Shown: positions 1-9,716, counted from the stretch's first letter. The stretch: 64,000 bases of DNA from Synechocystis sp. PCC 6714 (GCF_000478825.2 NZ_CP007542.1:2294001-2358000), one strand, 5' to 3'. A program made the numbers and translations. Notes: generated by a model not told the origin, from the sequence alone.

Positions 1-124
1 TCATTTTTTCTGTCACCATATAACCCCTGGACGGGCTGGATTTTGGGACTATGGTGGGGGGACAAGCCAACTTTTGGGCTATCCTTGGGGAGTGGATTCG
101 ACTGTGCAGGGGAGTTTTATCTAG
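1..124. other. Upstream edge, no assignable gene
   Basis: Two forward frames stay open through this short stretch, one ending in TAG directly in front of the next ATG at 125. The translations (rich in G and W) match nothing I recognise. It could be the tail of an upstream gene or plain leader sequence. No fluoride-riboswitch fold is evident to me, although a crcB gene lies just downstream. Confidence 0.3.
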
Positions 125-403
125 ATGCTACGTCGTATTAGTCAATTGGCGATCGCCATGGTGTTGGCATTGGGGTTAGTTTCTCTGGCATTGTTGACCA
201 TGCAAAATGTCACCCTCGTTTCCTTGAGCTTTTTGACGTTGCAATCGATTCAGATGCCGGTGGGTTTACTATTGGTGTTCGCCGTGGCGGGGGGATTGGT
301 GGCAGGGAGCCTATTTTACCCATTGTCTAGGGGAAATCGTCGGCGGGGTATCCCTTCCCAAAGAGAATTAGACCGAGAATTCGACTTTGATGATCTGGTA
401 TGA
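125..403 (+). CDS. LapA-domain (DUF1049) small membrane protein
   Basis: A 92-residue protein with two hydrophobic segments (about residues 8-28 and 43-66), followed by a basic patch (RGNRRRG) and an acidic tail. This is the usual layout of the lipopolysaccharide-assembly-protein-A/DUF1049 family, small inner-membrane proteins of poorly known role. The stop overlaps the ATG of crcB by four bases (ATGA), so the two are very likely co-transcribed and translationally coupled. The family call rests on size, topology and the hydrophobic pattern, not on a catalytic motif. Confidence 0.6.
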   Translation: MLRRISQLAIAMVLALGLVSLALLTMQNVTLVSLSFLTLQSIQMPVGLLLVFAVAGGLVAGSLFYPLSRGNRRRGIPSQRELDREFDFDDLV

Positions 404-822
404 ATCCTTTGTTGCAATGGTTGGGAGCCATGCCGGTTTCCCTTCGATCGCCATTGGCGATTATTTTAGGAGCCATACCGGGGGCTTTATGTCGTTACTA
501 TGCCACTATTTTTCTCGCTAGACTTTTTGGCAATGATTTGCCCTATGCCACTTTTCTAATTAATTTCTCTGGCTGTGTAGGCATGGGCTTAGTGGTGACC
601 CTAGCAACCCAACCAGCTTTGATGTCCCCGGATTTACGCCTACTCTTAGCGGTGGGTTTTTTGGGTTCCTACACCACCTTTTCCACCTACGCCCTGGAGG
701 TGACTGCCCTCTGGCGCACAGGACAGTTAGCGGAAGGACTTATCTATGGTCTGGGTAGTCTGGTGGTGGGGGCGATCGGCGTATTATTGGGAAATCTCAT
801 TGCCCATCGTTTTACCCTCTAG
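400..822 (+). CDS. crcB: CrcB/Fluc fluoride ion channel
   Basis: A 140-residue protein with four hydrophobic segments. It carries the Fluc signatures: GALCRYY near residue 28, an N-F-S-G element around residue 55 in the position of the usual N-x-x-G, and GFLGSYTTFSTYALE around residues 86-100, which supplies the phenylalanines of the fluoride path. Fluc proteins work as antiparallel dimers in the inner membrane and let toxic fluoride leave the cell. Length is normal for the family (about 125-140). It overlaps the preceding LapA-type gene by four bases. Confidence 0.93.
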   Translation: MNPLLQWLGAMPVSLRSPLAIILGAIPGALCRYYATIFLARLFGNDLPYATFLINFSGCVGMGLVVTLATQPALMSPDLRLLLAVGFLGSYTTFSTYALEVTALWRTGQLAEGLIYGLGSLVVGAIGVLLGNLIAHRFTL

Positions 823-854
823 GTTTTGCTACTCAGTATTAGATTAGATCTGTA

Positions 855-2081
855 TTAATCTGTGGCTAATTGGGGTCTGCGGCCCAACAAACCAGTCATC
901 AAACGCAAAGCGAACTTTTTCGCCGGGGGCACTTGCCGCAACATTTCTAAGCCAAATCTTCTTAAGGCGATCGCCGGTAACCAATGGCTGGAAAAAAAAC
1001 GGTCTAACAGATCAGTGAAGCCGAGGATGAGCCAATTTTCCGGTTTTCGCCAATGTTCATAACGTTTCAGCACCGTTAAGGAGCCCCAATCTTCCCCTTG
1101 GCCATGGGCAGTGGCAATTACCTGGGCCAGGGCTGCCCCGTCCCGGATGCCTAAATTTAACCCTTGGCCTCCCACGGGGTGGCAACAATGGGCCGCATCC
1201 CCCACCAATGCTAAGCGGGGTTGCACGTAGCAATTACTCTGCATCAGTTGCACCGGAAATAAACGCCGGCCATTAACTAAATGAAATTCCCCCAGGCGAT
1301 CGCCAATGCGTTGGCGTAATTCTGCAATAAAATCCGCTTCCGGTAAGTTAACCAAAGTATGGGCTTTATGGTGGGGCATAGTCCAGACAATCTGGGCCCG
1401 ATCGCCCGGCAGGGGCAAAATTCCCATGGGACCAGTGTCACAAAAACGCTCAAAAGCCGTGTTATTGCTGGGGGCTTGATGGTGAATGGTAAAGGCAACG
1501 CAGGACTGCCAATATTTCCAACCTTTGGTTTTAATACTTGCTAAGGAACGTACGCGGGAACGGGCTCCATCCGCCGCCACTAATAATTTGGTCTGTAGGA
1601 TGATTTTCTTTTTCCCCTGTTGCAGGGTGACTTGTTTGTGGTTTTCTGAATTGGTGAAACTGAGCAACTCGGCAGGACGGAACCAGGTAATGTGGGGACA
1701 GTGCTCCAAACAGTTTTCCAAGGCTTGCAAAATCACCGGATGTTCTGCCACATGGCCCAGGGCCAATTCATTGACATCTTCCTTAGCAAAGGGGACGATG
1801 CCCCGGTAATCATTGTCGGAAATTTGGATGCGGTCGAAATGACCGATGGAGTCCTTGATACTTTCCCAGACCCCCAGCCCCGCTAAAATTTTGCCCGATA
1901 ACAAGGAAACGGCATAGGCTTGGGGTTTGGTGAGGGCCTGCTCCTTGGGCAAAGCTTCAATAATGGCAATTTTTAAACCAGTCTGGCGTAACCCCGCCGC
2001 CAATACCAGCCCCACAATGCCCCCTCCGGCGATCGCCACATCGAATTGATTGTCAGTTATGCAGGGGAGCATAGGAATCAT
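855..2081 (-). CDS. UbiH/COQ6/VisC family FAD-dependent hydroxylase
   Basis: About 408 residues if read from the ATG at 2081; another ATG lies at 2072. The frame stays open further upstream, but that part has no recognisable domain and would overlap the promoter of the divergent gene. The N-terminus has the FAD-binding Rossmann motif GGGIVGLVLAAGL. Near the middle is VAADGARSRVR (the DG motif), and toward the C-terminus GDAAHCCHPVGGQGLNLGIRD, the second FAD motif of aromatic-ring hydroxylases. Members hydroxylate quinone precursors or other aromatics. The substrate in cyanobacteria, which make plastoquinone, cannot be told from sequence. Confidence 0.85.
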   Translation of the reverse strand: MIPMLPCITDNQFDVAIAGGGIVGLVLAAGLRQTGLKIAIIEALPKEQALTKPQAYAVSLLSGKILAGLGVWESIKDSIGHFDRIQISDNDYRGIVPFAKEDVNELALGHVAEHPVILQALENCLEHCPHITWFRPAELLSFTNSENHKQVTLQQGKKKIILQTKLLVAADGARSRVRSLASIKTKGWKYWQSCVAFTIHHQAPSNNTAFERFCDTGPMGILPLPGDRAQIVWTMPHHKAHTLVNLPEADFIAELRQRIGDRLGEFHLVNGRRLFPVQLMQSNCYVQPRLALVGDAAHCCHPVGGQGLNLGIRDGAALAQVIATAHGQGEDWGSLTVLKRYEHWRKPENWLILGFTDLLDRFFSSHWLPAIALRRFGLEMLRQVPPAKKFALRLMTGLLGRRPQLATD

Positions 2082-2312
2082 GGGAGAAAATAGTTGGGTA
2101 ATTTTTACGCCGTCCTCAATGCCGGTAAAGCTTCCCAGGACAGGGCATTGAACCCTATTGTATCCAATTTTTAACAATGGTGCCCCGGCGCTAGAATTGC
2201 CCCAATGCGCCCTGAGCAACGGAACTTGATAGCCAATTTTTCGGTAAAATAGTGCCCCGTCGTCACCTTGCTGATTTTTAGCCGCTTTATCCACACTAGC
2301 CCCAATAATTTT
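2082..2312. promoter_or_regulatory. Divergent intergenic region
   Basis: This separates the hydroxylase (leftward) from the sugar-kinase-like gene (rightward) and must hold both promoters. Open frames run across it from both sides, but their translations lack domain similarity. I therefore read the region as non-coding. No specific operator was recognised. Confidence 0.4.
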
Positions 2313-3452
2313 ATGGAATCCCCTGGGGAAACAACCAAAGTATCGGAGAATATTCTTGCCATTGCAGGCCAGTTTAATCACCAGGGAAAAATTGTCCAGA
2401 TCAAACCCTTTGGTAATGGCAATATCAATGACACTTTTTTAGTCGATTTAGATTTAAATGGCCAAGGGCAAACCAGTTTTATTTTGCAACGGATTAACCA
2501 TCAAGTGTTTAAAAATCCGGCGGCGGTAATGGGCAATATGGTCTGGGTAACCACCCATATCAAACAGAAACTGCAACGGTATCCCCTGGGGCGTCCTTGG
2601 TCCATGCCCGAGGTGATTTTGACCAAAAATAACCAAGACCATTGGGATTCTGGCACTGGACAATTCTGGCGGGCCATTAGTTTTATTGAAGGCTCAGAAT
2701 CTTTTGATATTCTGACTAGTCCGAGGCAAGCTCAGGAAGTGGGCACTGCGTTGGGCATTTTTCACCAATTATTGAGCGATCTTCCCCCAGCAAAATTGGT
2801 TGATACCCTGCCCGGATTTCACCACACCCCTGGGTATCTTCAGCAATATCACCAAGCGTTGGCCAGCAGTCAAAGGGCCGTGGGAGAATTTAACCGGGAA
2901 ATTGCCCATTGTCGGGCTGTAGTTGAAGAGTGGACTCCCGTAGTTGAAGTATTGGAACAAGCAAAGGTAAAGAGACTATTACCACTCAGGTTAATGCACG
3001 GTGACCCCAAGGTTAATAATATTTTGTTCGATCGCCAATCGGGGCAAGCCGTCAGTGTGATTGATTTGGATACGACTAAACCAGGATTAATCCATTATGA
3101 TTTGGGGGATTGTTTGCGCTCTGGCTGTAACCTGTTGGGGGAAGAAACGGAAAATTGGTCCGCCGTTGAATTTGATCTGGATCTATGTCAGGGCATTCTT
3201 CAGGGTTATTTGCCCCAGTGTCGACATTTTCTCACCGCCGCCGACTACGATTATTTTTTCCCCGCCATTGCTCTGATTTCGTTTGAGTTGGGACTTAGAT
3301 TTTTCACCGATTATCTCAATGGCGATCACTATTTCAAGGTTAAATATCCTCCGCACAATCTCATACGGGCCCTAGTGCAATTTCAATTAGCTACCCGGAT
3401 CAAAAGTCAGGAAAGCTCCATTCGTCAAATGATTGAGGAAATTAGCGGTTGA
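2313..3452 (+). CDS. NahK-like phosphotransferase (APH/choline-kinase fold)
   Basis: About 379 residues from the ATG at 2313. The N-lobe has FGNGNINDTFLV (residues about 29-40), which resembles the G-x-G-x-I-N-D-T-Y/F loop of N-acetylhexosamine 1-kinase and related enzymes. The catalytic loop is LMHGDPKVNNILFD, and the metal-binding segment is VIDLDTTKPGLIHYDLGDCLR. All APH-fold catalytic residues (HGD...N, D) are present, so it should be an active small-molecule kinase. A sugar or amino-sugar substrate is inference from the N-lobe resemblance. No pathway neighbour helps: the next genes are the pst operon on the other strand. Confidence 0.72.
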   Translation: MESPGETTKVSENILAIAGQFNHQGKIVQIKPFGNGNINDTFLVDLDLNGQGQTSFILQRINHQVFKNPAAVMGNMVWVTTHIKQKLQRYPLGRPWSMPEVILTKNNQDHWDSGTGQFWRAISFIEGSESFDILTSPRQAQEVGTALGIFHQLLSDLPPAKLVDTLPGFHHTPGYLQQYHQALASSQRAVGEFNREIAHCRAVVEEWTPVVEVLEQAKVKRLLPLRLMHGDPKVNNILFDRQSGQAVSVIDLDTTKPGLIHYDLGDCLRSGCNLLGEETENWSAVEFDLDLCQGILQGYLPQCRHFLTAADYDYFFPAIALISFELGLRFFTDYLNGDHYFKVKYPPHNLIRALVQFQLATRIKSQESSIRQMIEEISG

Positions 3453-3679
3453 TGTTGACTAAGACAAAAATTGAAGGGAGTTCCCCTTTTTCCTCGACCA
3501 TGCCACAGACAATCAATGGACTCCTGGTCATTGACCTGGCAAAAGCCATCATCAGAAAAATGGGTTTGAAATTCCATGCCTCAGCACGGCTTTATACTAA
3601 AACTAGAGTGCCAAAGACGGAAATCAAGTAGTCGGCTAAGCAAGGGAGGATGTCAAGCCAATGGCTGATCGCCTCCGGA

Positions 3680-4480
3680 CTAACCGAAACGGCCGCTGAC
3701 GTAATCCCGGGTAGATTGTTGGGTCGGATTTTGGAAAATTTCCTCTGTGGGGCCATATTCCACCAGACTACCCACTTTAGCTCCTTTCTCCACTGATTCC
3801 ACGTTGAAAAAGGCAGTGTAGTCCGAAACCCGGGAAGCTTGTTGCATATTGTGGGTGACAATCACAATGGTGAACTGCTCTTTTAGTTCGTGCATTAGCC
3901 CTTCAATTTTGAGGGTGGAAATGGGATCTAAGGCCGAACAAGGCTCATCCATCAAAATTACTTCCGGCTGAACGGCGATCGCCCGGGCAATGCAGAGTCG
4001 CTGTTGTTGACCGCCGGAGAGGGAGAATCCACTGGCTTTCAATTTATCCTTCACCTCGTCCCAGAGAGCCGCCCGACGCAGGGACGTTTCCACTAATTCA
4101 TCCATATCTCCTTGAAAGTTGTTTAACCTAGCCCCCCAAGCAATATTTTCGTAAATGGACTTAGGAAAAGGATTAGCTTTCTGGAACACCATGCCAATGG
4201 AACAGCGTAAACCCACTGGATCCACTGTGGGGGAATAAATATCGGCACCATGGTAGGTAATCCGCCCTTCCACCCTGGCGATCGCCACCAAATCATTCAT
4301 ACGGTTGAAGCAACGGAGCAGGGTGCTTTTGCCACAGCCGGAGGGGCCAATGAATGCCACTACCCGTCTTTCGGGAATGGAAATATTGCAGTCTTTGACC
4401 GCTAGGTGGGAGCCGTAGTAAACGTTAACGCCCTGGGCTTCTAACACTCCCTTAGTGGCCACGCCGTTGGAAACGACCAT
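3680..4480 (-). CDS. pstB: Phosphate ABC transporter ATP-binding protein PstB (second copy)
   Basis: A 266-residue ATPase, last gene of the sphX-pst operon. Walker A is GPSGCGKST (about residues 42-50), the signature is [15 protein letters not shown], and Walker B is [13 protein letters not shown], followed by the H-loop VTHNMQQA. The DEPCSALDP form is typical of PstB. It couples ATP hydrolysis to phosphate import through PstC/PstA. It is a close paralog of the gene just upstream (4563-5372) and shares long identical stretches with it, so a local tandem duplication is likely. The spacing of 82 bases fits one operon. Confidence 0.95.
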   Translation of the reverse strand: MVVSNGVATKGVLEAQGVNVYYGSHLAVKDCNISIPERRVVAFIGPSGCGKSTLLRCFNRMNDLVAIARVEGRITYHGADIYSPTVDPVGLRCSIGMVFQKANPFPKSIYENIAWGARLNNFQGDMDELVETSLRRAALWDEVKDKLKASGFSLSGGQQQRLCIARAIAVQPEVILMDEPCSALDPISTLKIEGLMHELKEQFTIVIVTHNMQQASRVSDYTAFFNVESVEKGAKVGSLVEYGPTEEIFQNPTQQSTRDYVSGRFG

Positions 4481-4562
4481 AATTAATATCCTCCTGAAAA
4501 ATCACTAAATAATCGAACTAACCAACCATTAACAATAAATAAGGTTTTTAACTCAGACACCA

Positions 4563-5372
4563 TTAGCCGAAGCGGCCACTGACGTAGTCCTTGGTTTCCT
4601 GCTCTTGGGGGTCACCAAAAACCTTGCTGGTTTGATCAAACTCCACTAGGTAGCCCACCTTATTACCTTTTTCCGTGGCCTCTGCGTTGTAAAAAGCGGT
4701 GTAGTCCGCCACCCTGGTGGCCTGTTGCATATTGTGGGTAACAATAATGATGGTGTAATTCTCCTTCAGTTCATTCATCAACTCTTCCACTTTCAGGGTG
4801 GAAATGGGGTCCAACGCCGAGCAGGGCTCATCCATCAACAGTACTTCCGGTTGCATGGCGATCGCCCGGGCAATGCAGAGTCGTTGTTGCTGACCACCGG
4901 AGAGGGAAAAACCACTGGCTTTTAATTTATCTTTCACTTCGTCCCAGAGGGCGGCCCGTCGGAGAGAATCTTCGGCCAACTCTTCCAAATTGCCTTTATA
5001 ACCGTTGACCCTAGCACCGTACACCACGTTATCGAAAATGGTTTTGGGAAAGGGATTGGGCTTCTGGAAAACCATGCCAATATATTTACGCACCGCAGTG
5101 ACATCGATGTTGGGCGAGTAAAGGTCTTGGTTATGGTAAAGAACCTTGCCCTCCAGTCGAAAACTTTCAATCAGGTCATTCAGACGGTTAAAGCAGCGTA
5201 AAATCGTGCTTTTCCCACAACCGGATGGCCCAATGAAGGCGGTGATTTTATTTTTGGGAATGGTCATGGAAACATCCCGCACTGCCCGATGATTACCATA
5301 GTAAATGTCAAGGTTTTGGGCAGTAAAGACAGGAATGGTTTCAGTTAATGTCCGAGCAGGGGATTCGTTCAT
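4563..5372 (-). CDS. pstB: Phosphate ABC transporter ATP-binding protein PstB (first copy)
   Basis: A 269-residue ATPase with Walker [10 protein letters not shown], signature [15 protein letters not shown], Walker [13 protein letters not shown] and the H-loop histidine in VTHNMQQA. The N-terminus is about 15 residues longer before the first strand than in its downstream paralog. It follows pstA at 25 bases. Two ATPases could form a PstB heterodimer or serve alternatively. The sequence does not decide which, and both have all catalytic motifs. Confidence 0.95.
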   Translation of the reverse strand: MNESPARTLTETIPVFTAQNLDIYYGNHRAVRDVSMTIPKNKITAFIGPSGCGKSTILRCFNRLNDLIESFRLEGKVLYHNQDLYSPNIDVTAVRKYIGMVFQKPNPFPKTIFDNVVYGARVNGYKGNLEELAEDSLRRAALWDEVKDKLKASGFSLSGGQQQRLCIARAIAMQPEVLLMDEPCSALDPISTLKVEELMNELKENYTIIIVTHNMQQATRVADYTAFYNAEATEKGNKVGYLVEFDQTSKVFGDPQEQETKDYVSGRFG

Positions 5373-5397
5373 GGTGGGTTCCTTATTTAATCAGTAT

Positions 5398-6261
5398 CTA
5401 ATAAGCCTTCTTCCGAGTAAAGAAGCGAGCGGTGATGTTGGTAATGAGCACCAAAAACACCAGCAACAACGAAGCTGCCCAGGCCAATTCTTGCTGAGAT
5501 TTGTAGGGTACCGAGGCAAAGTTATAAACCAATACAGCCAGTGTCGCGATGGGTTCTTTCAGTCCCCGGGGCCAGAAGTTGGAATATAAGGCAGTGAAAA
5601 TTAGGGGGGCCGTTTCTCCAGCAGCCCTGGCGATCGCCAATGTGACCCCGGTGATAATGGAAGAAAGGGCAGCGGGCAGAACGACGAATAAAACGGTCTG
5701 GTATTTGTAAGCTCCCACCCCCAGAGCTGCCCAACGAATATCCTGGGGCACAATCTGTAACGCTTCGTCGGTGGTACGGATAATGGTGGGCAACATCAAC
5801 ACCGCCAGGGCAACGCCCCCCGCAATGGCAGAAAAGCCAAATAGTCCCGAAGACACCAACGCCCCATAGGCAAATACCCCCGCAATGATGGAAGGAATGC
5901 CACTCAACAGGTTGGTGGCAAAACGTACTGCCCGGGCCACTTGGTTATCACCGCTAAACTCGGAAAGATAAACCGCACTCAAAACTCCAATGGGCACAGC
6001 AATCACCGTGGCGATCGCCACCACGATAAAGGTTCCGATAATGGCATTGCCCACTCCACCACCAGCCAAACCCGGGGCCGGGGGTAGTTTGAGAAATAGG
6101 TTAAGGTTAATGCTGCGGAAACCCTGGATGGCAACAAAAATTAGCACCGCAAACAGGGGAATAATGGTGGCCAATAAACAGGCCCCCGACACAGCAGTCA
6201 TAGAGTAACCAAAGATGGTTCTCAGGTTAGATTTTTTCTTTTGGAGGTTAACGGCGGTCAT
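5398..6261 (-). CDS. pstA: Phosphate ABC transporter permease PstA
   Basis: A 287-residue polytopic membrane protein with about six hydrophobic segments. The BPD_transp_1 coupling region reads EALQIVPQDIRWAALGVGAYKY, where the ATPase docks (EAA loop). A conserved TGVTLAIARAAGETAPLIFTA segment typical of PstA follows. It pairs with PstC (6353-7306) to form the phosphate channel in the plasma membrane. It lies between pstC and the two pstB genes in the standard C-A-B order. Confidence 0.95.
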   Translation of the reverse strand: MTAVNLQKKKSNLRTIFGYSMTAVSGACLLATIIPLFAVLIFVAIQGFRSINLNLFLKLPPAPGLAGGGVGNAIIGTFIVVAIATVIAVPIGVLSAVYLSEFSGDNQVARAVRFATNLLSGIPSIIAGVFAYGALVSSGLFGFSAIAGGVALAVLMLPTIIRTTDEALQIVPQDIRWAALGVGAYKYQTVLFVVLPAALSSIITGVTLAIARAAGETAPLIFTALYSNFWPRGLKEPIATLAVLVYNFASVPYKSQQELAWAASLLLVFLVLITNITARFFTRKKAY

Positions 6262-6352
6262 TGGTTTGGGCGGCCAGGGCCTAGGGGAATTTAAAAAACG
6301 TAACTCTAAGCAAAAATACTTGTAGCCAAAATCAATTTAATGGTGGAAAAAA

Positions 6353-7306
6353 CTAATATTTAGCTTTGACTTTGTTCACAATCAGCTCTGCCAAAATATT
6401 GACAACGAAAGTCAGAATAATCAGCACAAAACCCGCATACATCAATGCAGAAACCTGCATCCCCGAAGCTTCAGCAAACTGGTTAGCCAACAGAGATGCA
6501 ATGGTGTTGGCAGGATTTAATAAAGACCAACTAAGACGGTTAGAGTTACCAATAATCATGGTTACGGCCATCGTTTCCCCCATGGCTCGCCCCAGGGCTA
6601 ACATAATGCCCCCAACAATGCCGGAGAAAGCGGCGGGAATTAGCACCCGAAAAATAGTTTCCCACCGGGTAGCTCCTAGTCCCAAGGAAGCTTGACGCAA
6701 TTCCGGCGGTAAGGAAGCCAAAGAATCTCTGGCGATCGCCGTAATGATGGGCAAAATCATAATGGCCAAAACAATACTGGCGGGTAACATACCAGGGCCC
6801 GCAGGCGGGGTGCTAAAGAGAGGAATCCAACCAAAATATTCGTTTAACCACATGCCCACCGGTTTGATCAGCGGAATAATGACAAAAATGCCCCACAATC
6901 CATAAACAACACTGGGAATAGCCGCTAGCAATTCCACCATAAAAGTTAGGACAGTGCGAATTTTAGTAGGAATGAAATCTTCACTTAAAAACAGTGCCGT
7001 GCCAATACCTAGGGGAATAGCCAACAGCAAGGCCAAGCCGGAGTTTATCAAAGTTCCCACAATAACCGCCAAGGCACCATACTGACTTGTGACGGGGTTC
7101 CAAGTATTGTTGGCGATAAAGCCCAGCCCAAAAGCTTTAATTGCCGGCACTGATTGGAGGAAAATTAGGACGGCGATCGCCAGCAAAATCAGACCAATAC
7201 TGACGGCAAAGGCTAAAGTTAAATACTTAAACCCTTTCTCCAAATTTTTTTCAATATCGGAGCGGGAAGCCAGGGGCTTTGTCCGGGAATAGGGCGCAGT
7301 GGTCAT
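6353..7306 (-). CDS. pstC: Phosphate ABC transporter permease PstC
   Basis: About 317 residues from the ATG at 7306 (sequence MTTAPYSRTKP). The frame is open 25 codons further up, but that stretch has no conserved content. Six predicted membrane segments; the EAA-type loop SLPPELRQASLGLGATRWE and the GGIMLALGRAMGETMAV segment are typical of PstC. It partners PstA and follows the binding-protein gene pstS within about 90 bases. Confidence 0.94.
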   Translation of the reverse strand: MTTAPYSRTKPLASRSDIEKNLEKGFKYLTLAFAVSIGLILLAIAVLIFLQSVPAIKAFGLGFIANNTWNPVTSQYGALAVIVGTLINSGLALLLAIPLGIGTALFLSEDFIPTKIRTVLTFMVELLAAIPSVVYGLWGIFVIIPLIKPVGMWLNEYFGWIPLFSTPPAGPGMLPASIVLAIMILPIITAIARDSLASLPPELRQASLGLGATRWETIFRVLIPAAFSGIVGGIMLALGRAMGETMAVTMIIGNSNRLSWSLLNPANTIASLLANQFAEASGMQVSALMYAGFVLIILTFVVNILAELIVNKVKAKY

Positions 7307-7396
7307 GGAAAAATGGGGGATTAGGAAAGGAAAATGGGAAGGAAGATCAACATCAATAATGGTGATCGCCTCCCCACCCAAATATTTGGGACTGAA

Positions 7397-8533
7397 CTAT
7401 TTCAGGGTGATAGTGTAATCAGGGGAAATTTTGTCAGCGGCGGCGGCCACCTTTTCCCGCACATTTTGGGGCAGGGGCACATAACCCAAAGCAGGGGCCA
7501 TGGTTTGACCTTCATTCAGACCAAATTCCACCATTGCTTCCATGCCCTTGGCCTTGTCCGCATCAGCATACTGGGGATAGAGCAACATCCAGGTATAGGT
7601 AACAATGGGATAGGATTCCGCCCCAGCCGGGTTAGTGATGAATTCCCGTAGGTTTTCTGGCAGTTCCACTGCGGCCAATGTGGCCGAAGCATTTTCATCG
7701 GTGGGCACCACAAACTGTCCATCCTTATTCTGCAAGCTAGCCATAGTCAGGTTATTGTTGGTGGCATAGCCATATTCAACATAGCCAATGGCCCCTTCGT
7801 TTTGTTGAATGCCAGCGGTTACCCCTTCGTTGCCTTTACCACCAATGAATTTACCTTTACTGGTAGGCCACTCTACGGTTTTACCTTCGCCGATGGTCTC
7901 TTTGAATTCGGGGCTCATGGCGGCCAAGTTCATGGTAAAAACGGCCGTGGTACCACTACCATCGGAACGGTGGACCACAGTGATAGGTTGATTGGGCAGA
8001 GTTAAATCGGGATTATCCGCCACTAATTTGGGGTCATTCCAGTTGGTAATATTGCCCAACATGATGCCCGCTAAGGTTTCCTGGGATAACTTCAATCCTT
8101 CGACTCCAGGCAGATTGTAGGCCATGACAATGCTACCGGCGGTCATGGGGAGCATGATGACTTCACCATTAATCTTGGCGATTTCTTCGTCATCCATAGC
8201 CACGTCACTGGCACCAAAATCAACGGTTTTAGTCATGAATTGCTCTACCCCGGCCCCACTACCCACGGATTGATAGTTGACTTCCAGATTAGGTACAGCT
8301 TGGTTCAGGGCCACAAACCATCCTTGATAGAGGGGAGCGGGAAAACTAGCACCGGCACCGGTCAAAGAAACTTTACTGGCAAAAGCATCTGCGGCGGTAG
8401 AATCACCACTACCGGTTTGGGCTGTGTCACCACCGCCACCACCACAGGCCGCCAAACTAACGGCTAGGGCTAGGGCAGAAGCCTTGGGCAACAGGCCCTT
8501 GGACAACTTTTTAATCTGCTTGAAAGTAGTCAT
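7397..8533 (-). CDS. pstS: Periplasmic phosphate-binding protein PstS
   Basis: About 378 residues from the ATG at 8533. A basic N-terminus and hydrophobic stretch end in a lipobox-like LAVSLAACGGGG, so the protein is probably lipid-anchored on the periplasmic face. The mature part begins with LTGAGASFPAPLYQGW, the phosphate-binding loop typical of PstS, and later has the VHRSDGSGTTAVFT loop. It captures orthophosphate for PstCAB. Pho-box-like repeats lie upstream at 8608-8625, so it can be transcribed separately from sphX. Confidence 0.96.
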   Translation of the reverse strand: MTTFKQIKKLSKGLLPKASALALAVSLAACGGGGGDTAQTGSGDSTAADAFASKVSLTGAGASFPAPLYQGWFVALNQAVPNLEVNYQSVGSGAGVEQFMTKTVDFGASDVAMDDEEIAKINGEVIMLPMTAGSIVMAYNLPGVEGLKLSQETLAGIMLGNITNWNDPKLVADNPDLTLPNQPITVVHRSDGSGTTAVFTMNLAAMSPEFKETIGEGKTVEWPTSKGKFIGGKGNEGVTAGIQQNEGAIGYVEYGYATNNNLTMASLQNKDGQFVVPTDENASATLAAVELPENLREFITNPAGAESYPIVTYTWMLLYPQYADADKAKGMEAMVEFGLNEGQTMAPALGYVPLPQNVREKVAAAADKISPDYTITLK

Positions 8534-8607
8534 GGATGTGTTCTCGACGCGGATTTTTGTAATCTGGCTAAACAGTTGCTCATGATACATTTATTAAGCC
8601 AGACCAT

Positions 8608-8630
8608 GGTAAAGACAAGGTTAAGGTCTA
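8608..8630 (-). promoter_or_regulatory. Pho-box-like repeats upstream of pstS
   Basis: On the minus strand two octamer-like elements, CTTTACCA (8608-8615) and CTTAACCT (8618-8625), lie about one helical turn apart. They resemble the cyanobacterial Pho box (two or more CTTAACCT-like octamers) bound by the phosphate-response regulator SphR. They sit about 75-95 bases upstream of the pstS start. Recognition is by eye against the remembered consensus. Confidence 0.5.
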
Positions 8631-8705
8631 TGGAATTCGGATTTCCTTGTTTTGAATCCCTAATACTCTGACCTTAGCGAGGGTTATGGATCTTAATTTT
8701 TTGCC

Positions 8706-9716
8706 CTACTCGAATGAAGCCTGTTTCTTTAGCAATTCCCCAATAGTCAGGTCCATAACGCTTTTCCCTTCGAATACCGTTCCCACTTCTCCTTTGTTGA
8801 AGCTGATTTTACCCAAATCGTAGGCTTCCTGGGGGAGGGGAATATAACCAACACTGGTGGCGGTGGTGGAAGCATTGGCGAGATAAAAATCAATAAATTC
8901 CCGCAGAGCTGGATTTTCCTGGGCCTTGGTGGCGTTGACGTAAATAAATAAAGGACGGGATAGGGGTTGATACTCAGATTTTTCCACCGTTTCCCGGGAG
9001 GGTAGTACTGGGCCTTTACCTTGATCCACAGCAATGGCTTTCAACTCATCGGTGTGAGCTTCGTAGTAGGCAAAGCCAAAATATCCCAGGGAATAAACAT
9101 CTTGAACTACCCCTTGCACTAAAATGTCATCATCTTCACTTTTTAGGCTATCAAGACGACTGGCCCCAGCTTGCCCAACGATCGCCTCGGTGAAATAGTC
9201 AAAGGTGCCAGAATCTTCGCCGGGGGAATAGAGATTAATGGGTTGATCGGGAAATTCAGGACGAACTTGGTTCCAGCGGGTCAAGGTTTTTTCGGCGGCC
9301 GGCTCCCAAATGCGTTTCAGTTCTTCGACGGTCAAACTATTGAGCCAGTCATTGTTGGGATTGCTGACTACGGTGATGGCATCAAAGGCAATGGGCAATT
9401 CCACGTACCTAACTTGGTTGTTATTGCACAATTTCATCTCCTCCTTATTTATGGGACGGGATGCATTGGTAATATCGGTTTTTCCTTCGCAAAATGCCCT
9501 AAAGCCCCCGCCGGTGCCCGAAAAGGCCACATCGATCGCCACTTCTTCTTTGCCCATGGAATAATCTTTCACAATTGCTTCAGTGATGGGATAAACCGTA
9601 CTAGAACCATCGATGGCGATCGGCTGACTGGTCTGAGATGGTGTGCAAGCGGAAATTCCCAGCAAGAGCAAAGCTACAGGGGCAATGCGCCGGCTCAATT
9701 GACGTAAACCAAACAT
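8706..9716 (-). CDS. sphX: SphX-type phosphate-binding protein
   Basis: A 336-residue binding protein. The N-terminal signal ends in the lipobox LLLGISACTPS, so it is a lipoprotein. The mature part starts IAIDGSSTVYPITEAI and has VAFSGTGGGFRAFCEGK and SPGEDSGTFDYFTEAI, the phosphate-binding loops of the SphX/PstS-2 branch. It differs clearly from pstS, which follows 172 bases downstream, so the operon carries two binding proteins, probably of different affinity. A four-element Pho-box array lies upstream. Confidence 0.93.
   Translation of the reverse strand: MFGLRQLSRRIAPVALLLLGISACTPSQTSQPIAIDGSSTVYPITEAIVKDYSMGKEEVAIDVAFSGTGGGFRAFCEGKTDITNASRPINKEEMKLCNNNQVRYVELPIAFDAITVVSNPNNDWLNSLTVEELKRIWEPAAEKTLTRWNQVRPEFPDQPINLYSPGEDSGTFDYFTEAIVGQAGASRLDSLKSEDDDILVQGVVQDVYSLGYFGFAYYEAHTDELKAIAVDQGKGPVLPSRETVEKSEYQPLSRPLFIYVNATKAQENPALREFIDFYLANASTTATSVGYIPLPQEAYDLGKISFNKGEVGTVFEGKSVMDLTIGELLKKQASFE

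Noticed and set aside
1-124. Fluoride riboswitch ahead of crcB
   Set aside because: I could not find the conserved pseudoknot elements, and crcB is internal to an operon with the LapA-type gene.
3449-3631. 60-codon open frame overlapping the end of the sugar-kinase gene
   Set aside because: Its first start overlaps the previous stop, and its composition and lack of any hydrophobic or family pattern look like chance. I could not support it as a gene.
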